From Chryseobacterium elymi (GTDB lineage Bacteria > Bacteroidota > Bacteroidia > Flavobacteriales > Weeksellaceae): a stretch of DNA of 64,000 nucleotides. Numbering within the stretch: the first letter of the stretch is position 1; each line of letters starts with the position of its first letter. Below are positions 61,930 to 64,000 of this stretch, one piece after another. Below the pieces are notes generated by a model. It was not told where the DNA came from. It made no database searches and worked only from the letters and a program-made list of their open reading frames with translations. A program made the translations under genes and the position numbers. The stretch is taken from positions 185,304-249,303 of the forward strand of contig NZ_QNUH01000007.1 of assembly GCF_003385495.1 (NCBI RefSeq), in the 5' to 3' direction.

Positions 61930-64000
61930 TTATTTTAATATTCCTAATTTTCTTAATTTTACCAATTCATCCATTTCTTCAATTACTAACTTTGGTTGTC
62001 CCATTGGTATTCTAATCTTATCGTTTAAGTATTCATAAGAATCAACTAACTCTCTTTTAGTCCATTTTTCTTTTGTTTTCCAGATAGCATCCCAGACCAT
62101 TGTTTCATCTTCCCAAAGAGGTAATTTTGCATACTCTTCAGGGGATAGCCTTTTCCAAGTTTTCATATGAACCATTTCATGAAAAACCGTCAATTCTGAA
62201 ACTTCTGAACGTAAAAACATAGTTTTAAGTCTTGGATTGAAAGAACCTACTACACCTCTTGCATTCCAATCTTTAAGTTTTTGTTTCATCCCAAAGTCCT
62301 TATCTACAATTTTCAAATCTACATCATATAATTCCTTTAGCAACTTTCGGAGCTTTTTCAACTCTTTTAAAGTTAACAATCTTCCTCCATCTAATCCAAA
62401 ACTATCATCAATTTTTCTGAAAAGCTCTTCAATATCCTCAACTACTTCATCATGAATTCTATTACCACTTCCAAATATAGCCTCAATTTTCTTTCTAATC
62501 CATTCCGCAACTTTACCACTTTTTATAGCTTCCAGCATTTCAAGAAACTCTTTCTCCAACCATTTGTAAAAGTCTTGTGCAGAATTAGCAATTTTCCCAC
62601 CTAAATTTTTAGAGAGCTGTATTCCCTTCGCTCCTAACTCTTCTGCTTTAGCTGTTATTCTGCTGATTTTAGCTGACAGGTCTGCCACTAAAGAGCTTCC
62701 TCCTGTAAAATATGCAATAATAGCATCTAAGATAAGTTCAAATGCAACAGCACCAATGAAGTATGCCCAAAAATACTCATTATAATCTTTTATTGAAGAA
62801 AACTTCTTTTTTAGTACATCAATAACTTTTGATAGTTCTTTCCATATCTTACCTTCACTGAACAGGCTTTTAATACCTGCAAGAAATTCTTTAGAATTTT
62901 TGGTAAATAAATCTACAAAATCTTCTATGAATTCTAATTTCTCTTGATGTTTTGCCAACTCTAACGGACTCATTTTTTCCATCTCCAAAAACGGAATTTT
63001 ATCCGTAACCATTGCTAACAGCATAATAACGGTTTGTGCTAAAGAAATTAAGCCATTGAGCAGACCACATAAAAAAGCGTTAATTTTTGCAACTTCTCGA
63101 TTGACTTTCTCCACGATAATTGCACCAATACCTGAAAAAACTTCCAATATTTCATTAAAAAAAACTTTGAGCTTGTTATAGACATTTTTTATACTTTCAG
63201 GGATATTATCTTCAATGAAATTTTTTAAATAGAAAACAACAGCAAAGAAAATATCATCCGTAATAGTAGGTGTTGCCTTTACTACGGTTGTGACTATTGC
63301 CAAAGAAACTTCTTCAAAATAATTTGCAAACTCTTTAAACCTGCTAAATCCTGATGCTGCAACTTCAGAAGCGTTTTGCATGGTCTTATATTCTTGAGCA
63401 GCAATGGGAACAGGAATAATCGGTTTATATTTCACTTCCCTTTTTGAAAAACCAATTGTTCCTATTTTATTTTGATAAGTGCTGTACATCGGGTTTACAT
63501 AATATTTGATGTAATCGTAATTTTCCTCTGTAAACTTCCATTTCTCAATGGTTTCTATGCCTCCTCTCATCCAGTCTGCCAACTGATTGTTTAATGAGAA
63601 TACCTTTTTATAGACTTCATTTAGTTTACTTTGTTCAGCAATTTCCAGATAGATTGCACCCTTTAAAAGAGTTTCGTTTATCTTTTTATCATCTGCAAGC
63701 TCTCTAACAAGATTGTCAAACCCACTTATTGTTATTGATTCTGTTGGAGTTACATACGTGATATTTTGATTATTACTATAAATTCTGTTAAAGAAGTTTT
63801 TGGCATCTTTTCCCATTTTTACCCGACAGGCAGTACCAAAAAAGTTGCTTTTTTTAGGGTCATCTTCTTCATAGAAAACTTTAAATTGTTTCTCTTCTAC
63901 ACCCTCTTTTTCGTATCTATCAAACACTTCAACACCACTCTTACATAGTATGAAAGTATATTTTATGCGATCTGTTTCTTTAGTTTCGGGGATTTTATCG
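61930..64000 (-). CDS. Large toxin-like protein with C-terminal zincin (HExxH) domain, partial
   Basis: The 3' end of a long gene; the frame stays open to base 64000 (upstream residues read KSGVEVFDRYEKEGV), so an apparent GTG at 63927 is probably not the start. At least 690 residues are visible. The middle contains several hydrophobic helices (CGLLNGLISLAQTVIMLLAM, YFIGAVAFELILDAIIAYFT) and long helical segments. Near the C-terminus VFHEMVHMKTW (bases about 62150-62184) is a zinc-binding HExxH motif followed by an acidic third-ligand region (LPLWEDETMVWDAIW), as in polymorphic-toxin metallopeptidase domains (MPTase4-like). Confidence 0.7.
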   Translation of the reverse strand, partial: DKIPETKETDRIKYTFILCKSGVEVFDRYEKEGVEEKQFKVFYEEDDPKKSNFFGTACRVKMGKDAKNFFNRIYSNNQNITYVTPTESITISGFDNLVRELADDKKINETLLKGAIYLEIAEQSKLNEVYKKVFSLNNQLADWMRGGIETIEKWKFTEENYDYIKYYVNPMYSTYQNKIGTIGFSKREVKYKPIIPVPIAAQEYKTMQNASEVAASGFSRFKEFANYFEEVSLAIVTTVVKATPTITDDIFFAVVFYLKNFIEDNIPESIKNVYNKLKVFFNEILEVFSGIGAIIVEKVNREVAKINAFLCGLLNGLISLAQTVIMLLAMVTDKIPFLEMEKMSPLELAKHQEKLEFIEDFVDLFTKNSKEFLAGIKSLFSEGKIWKELSKVIDVLKKKFSSIKDYNEYFWAYFIGAVAFELILDAIIAYFTGGSSLVADLSAKISRITAKAEELGAKGIQLSKNLGGKIANSAQDFYKWLEKEFLEMLEAIKSGKVAEWIRKKIEAIFGSGNRIHDEVVEDIEELFRKIDDSFGLDGGRLLTLKELKKLRKLLKELYDVDLKIVDKDFGMKQKLKDWNARGVVGSFNPRLKTMFLRSEVSELTVFHEMVHMKTWKRLSPEEYAKLPLWEDETMVWDAIWKTKEKWTKRELVDSYEYLNDKIRIPMGQPKLVIEEMDELVKLRKLGILK

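Overview
The window comes from a low-GC member of the Bacteroidota, most likely a Flavobacteriia genus such as Chryseobacterium or a close relative (Weeksellaceae). The evidence is the ribosomal gene order with rpsL-rpsG-fusA-rpsJ together, promoters of the Bacteroidota type (TTTG, 19 bases, TAnnTTTG), the absence of Shine-Dalgarno sequences, a double-glycine bacteriocin-like peptide with a flavobacterial-type leader, an LptD-like protein, and many secreted or lipoprotein genes of flavobacterial style. The genus is an inference from style, not from a database search.

Region 1 (1-12,835, minus strand) is one long ribosomal operon read right to left: rplC-rplD-rplW-rplB-rpsS-rplV-rpsC-rplP-rpmC-rpsQ-rplN-rplX-rplE-rpsN-rpsH-rplF-rplR-rpsE-rpmD-rplO-secY-infA-rpmJ-rpsM-rpsK-rpsD-rpoA, with rpoA cut by the window edge. 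Two stable hairpins sit in its only wide spacers near rpsH and rpmJ. Region 2 (28,782-32,251) is the str cluster rpsL-rpsG-fusA-rpsJ, which ends in a terminator directly after rpsJ. In most relatives rpsJ would run straight into rplC. Here about 16 kb of unrelated genes lies between them, and rplC has its own promoter.

The intervening region 3 (12.9-28.8 kb) carries a glycerol unit (a divergent DeoR-type regulator, then glpD, glpK, glpF and an outer-membrane barrel), three secreted or lipoprotein genes of unknown function, an iron-permease-family protein, a small HTH protein with a duplicated upstream region, a secreted protein with an S74 chaperone domain, and a membrane-spanning TPR/AraC regulator. 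The gaps in this region contain palindromic and 21-bp periodic repeats.

Region 4 (32.3-53.3 kb) is chromosomal housekeeping: a GT-C-like membrane protein, dps, pncB, a YciI-like secreted protein, a bacteriocin-like peptide, rmuC, a LytTR regulator, a CPBP protease, an SpoU methyltransferase, an Ala-rich lipoprotein, 5-formyl-THF cyclo-ligase, trhO with an unusual extra C-terminal domain, an HtrA protease, RidA, LptD, an N-acetylmuramoyl-L-alanine amidase and tRNA-Glu(UUC).

Region 5 (53.4-64 kb, all minus strand, noticeably AT-rich) looks like an accessory island beginning beside the tRNA. It holds a tightly packed defence operon (XRE regulator, hsdM, hsdS, hsdR, Mrr-type endonuclease). Upstream of that lies a probable toxin-immunity pair, in which a large protein running off the window edge ends in a zincin-type (HExxH) domain and is followed at once by a small acidic protein.
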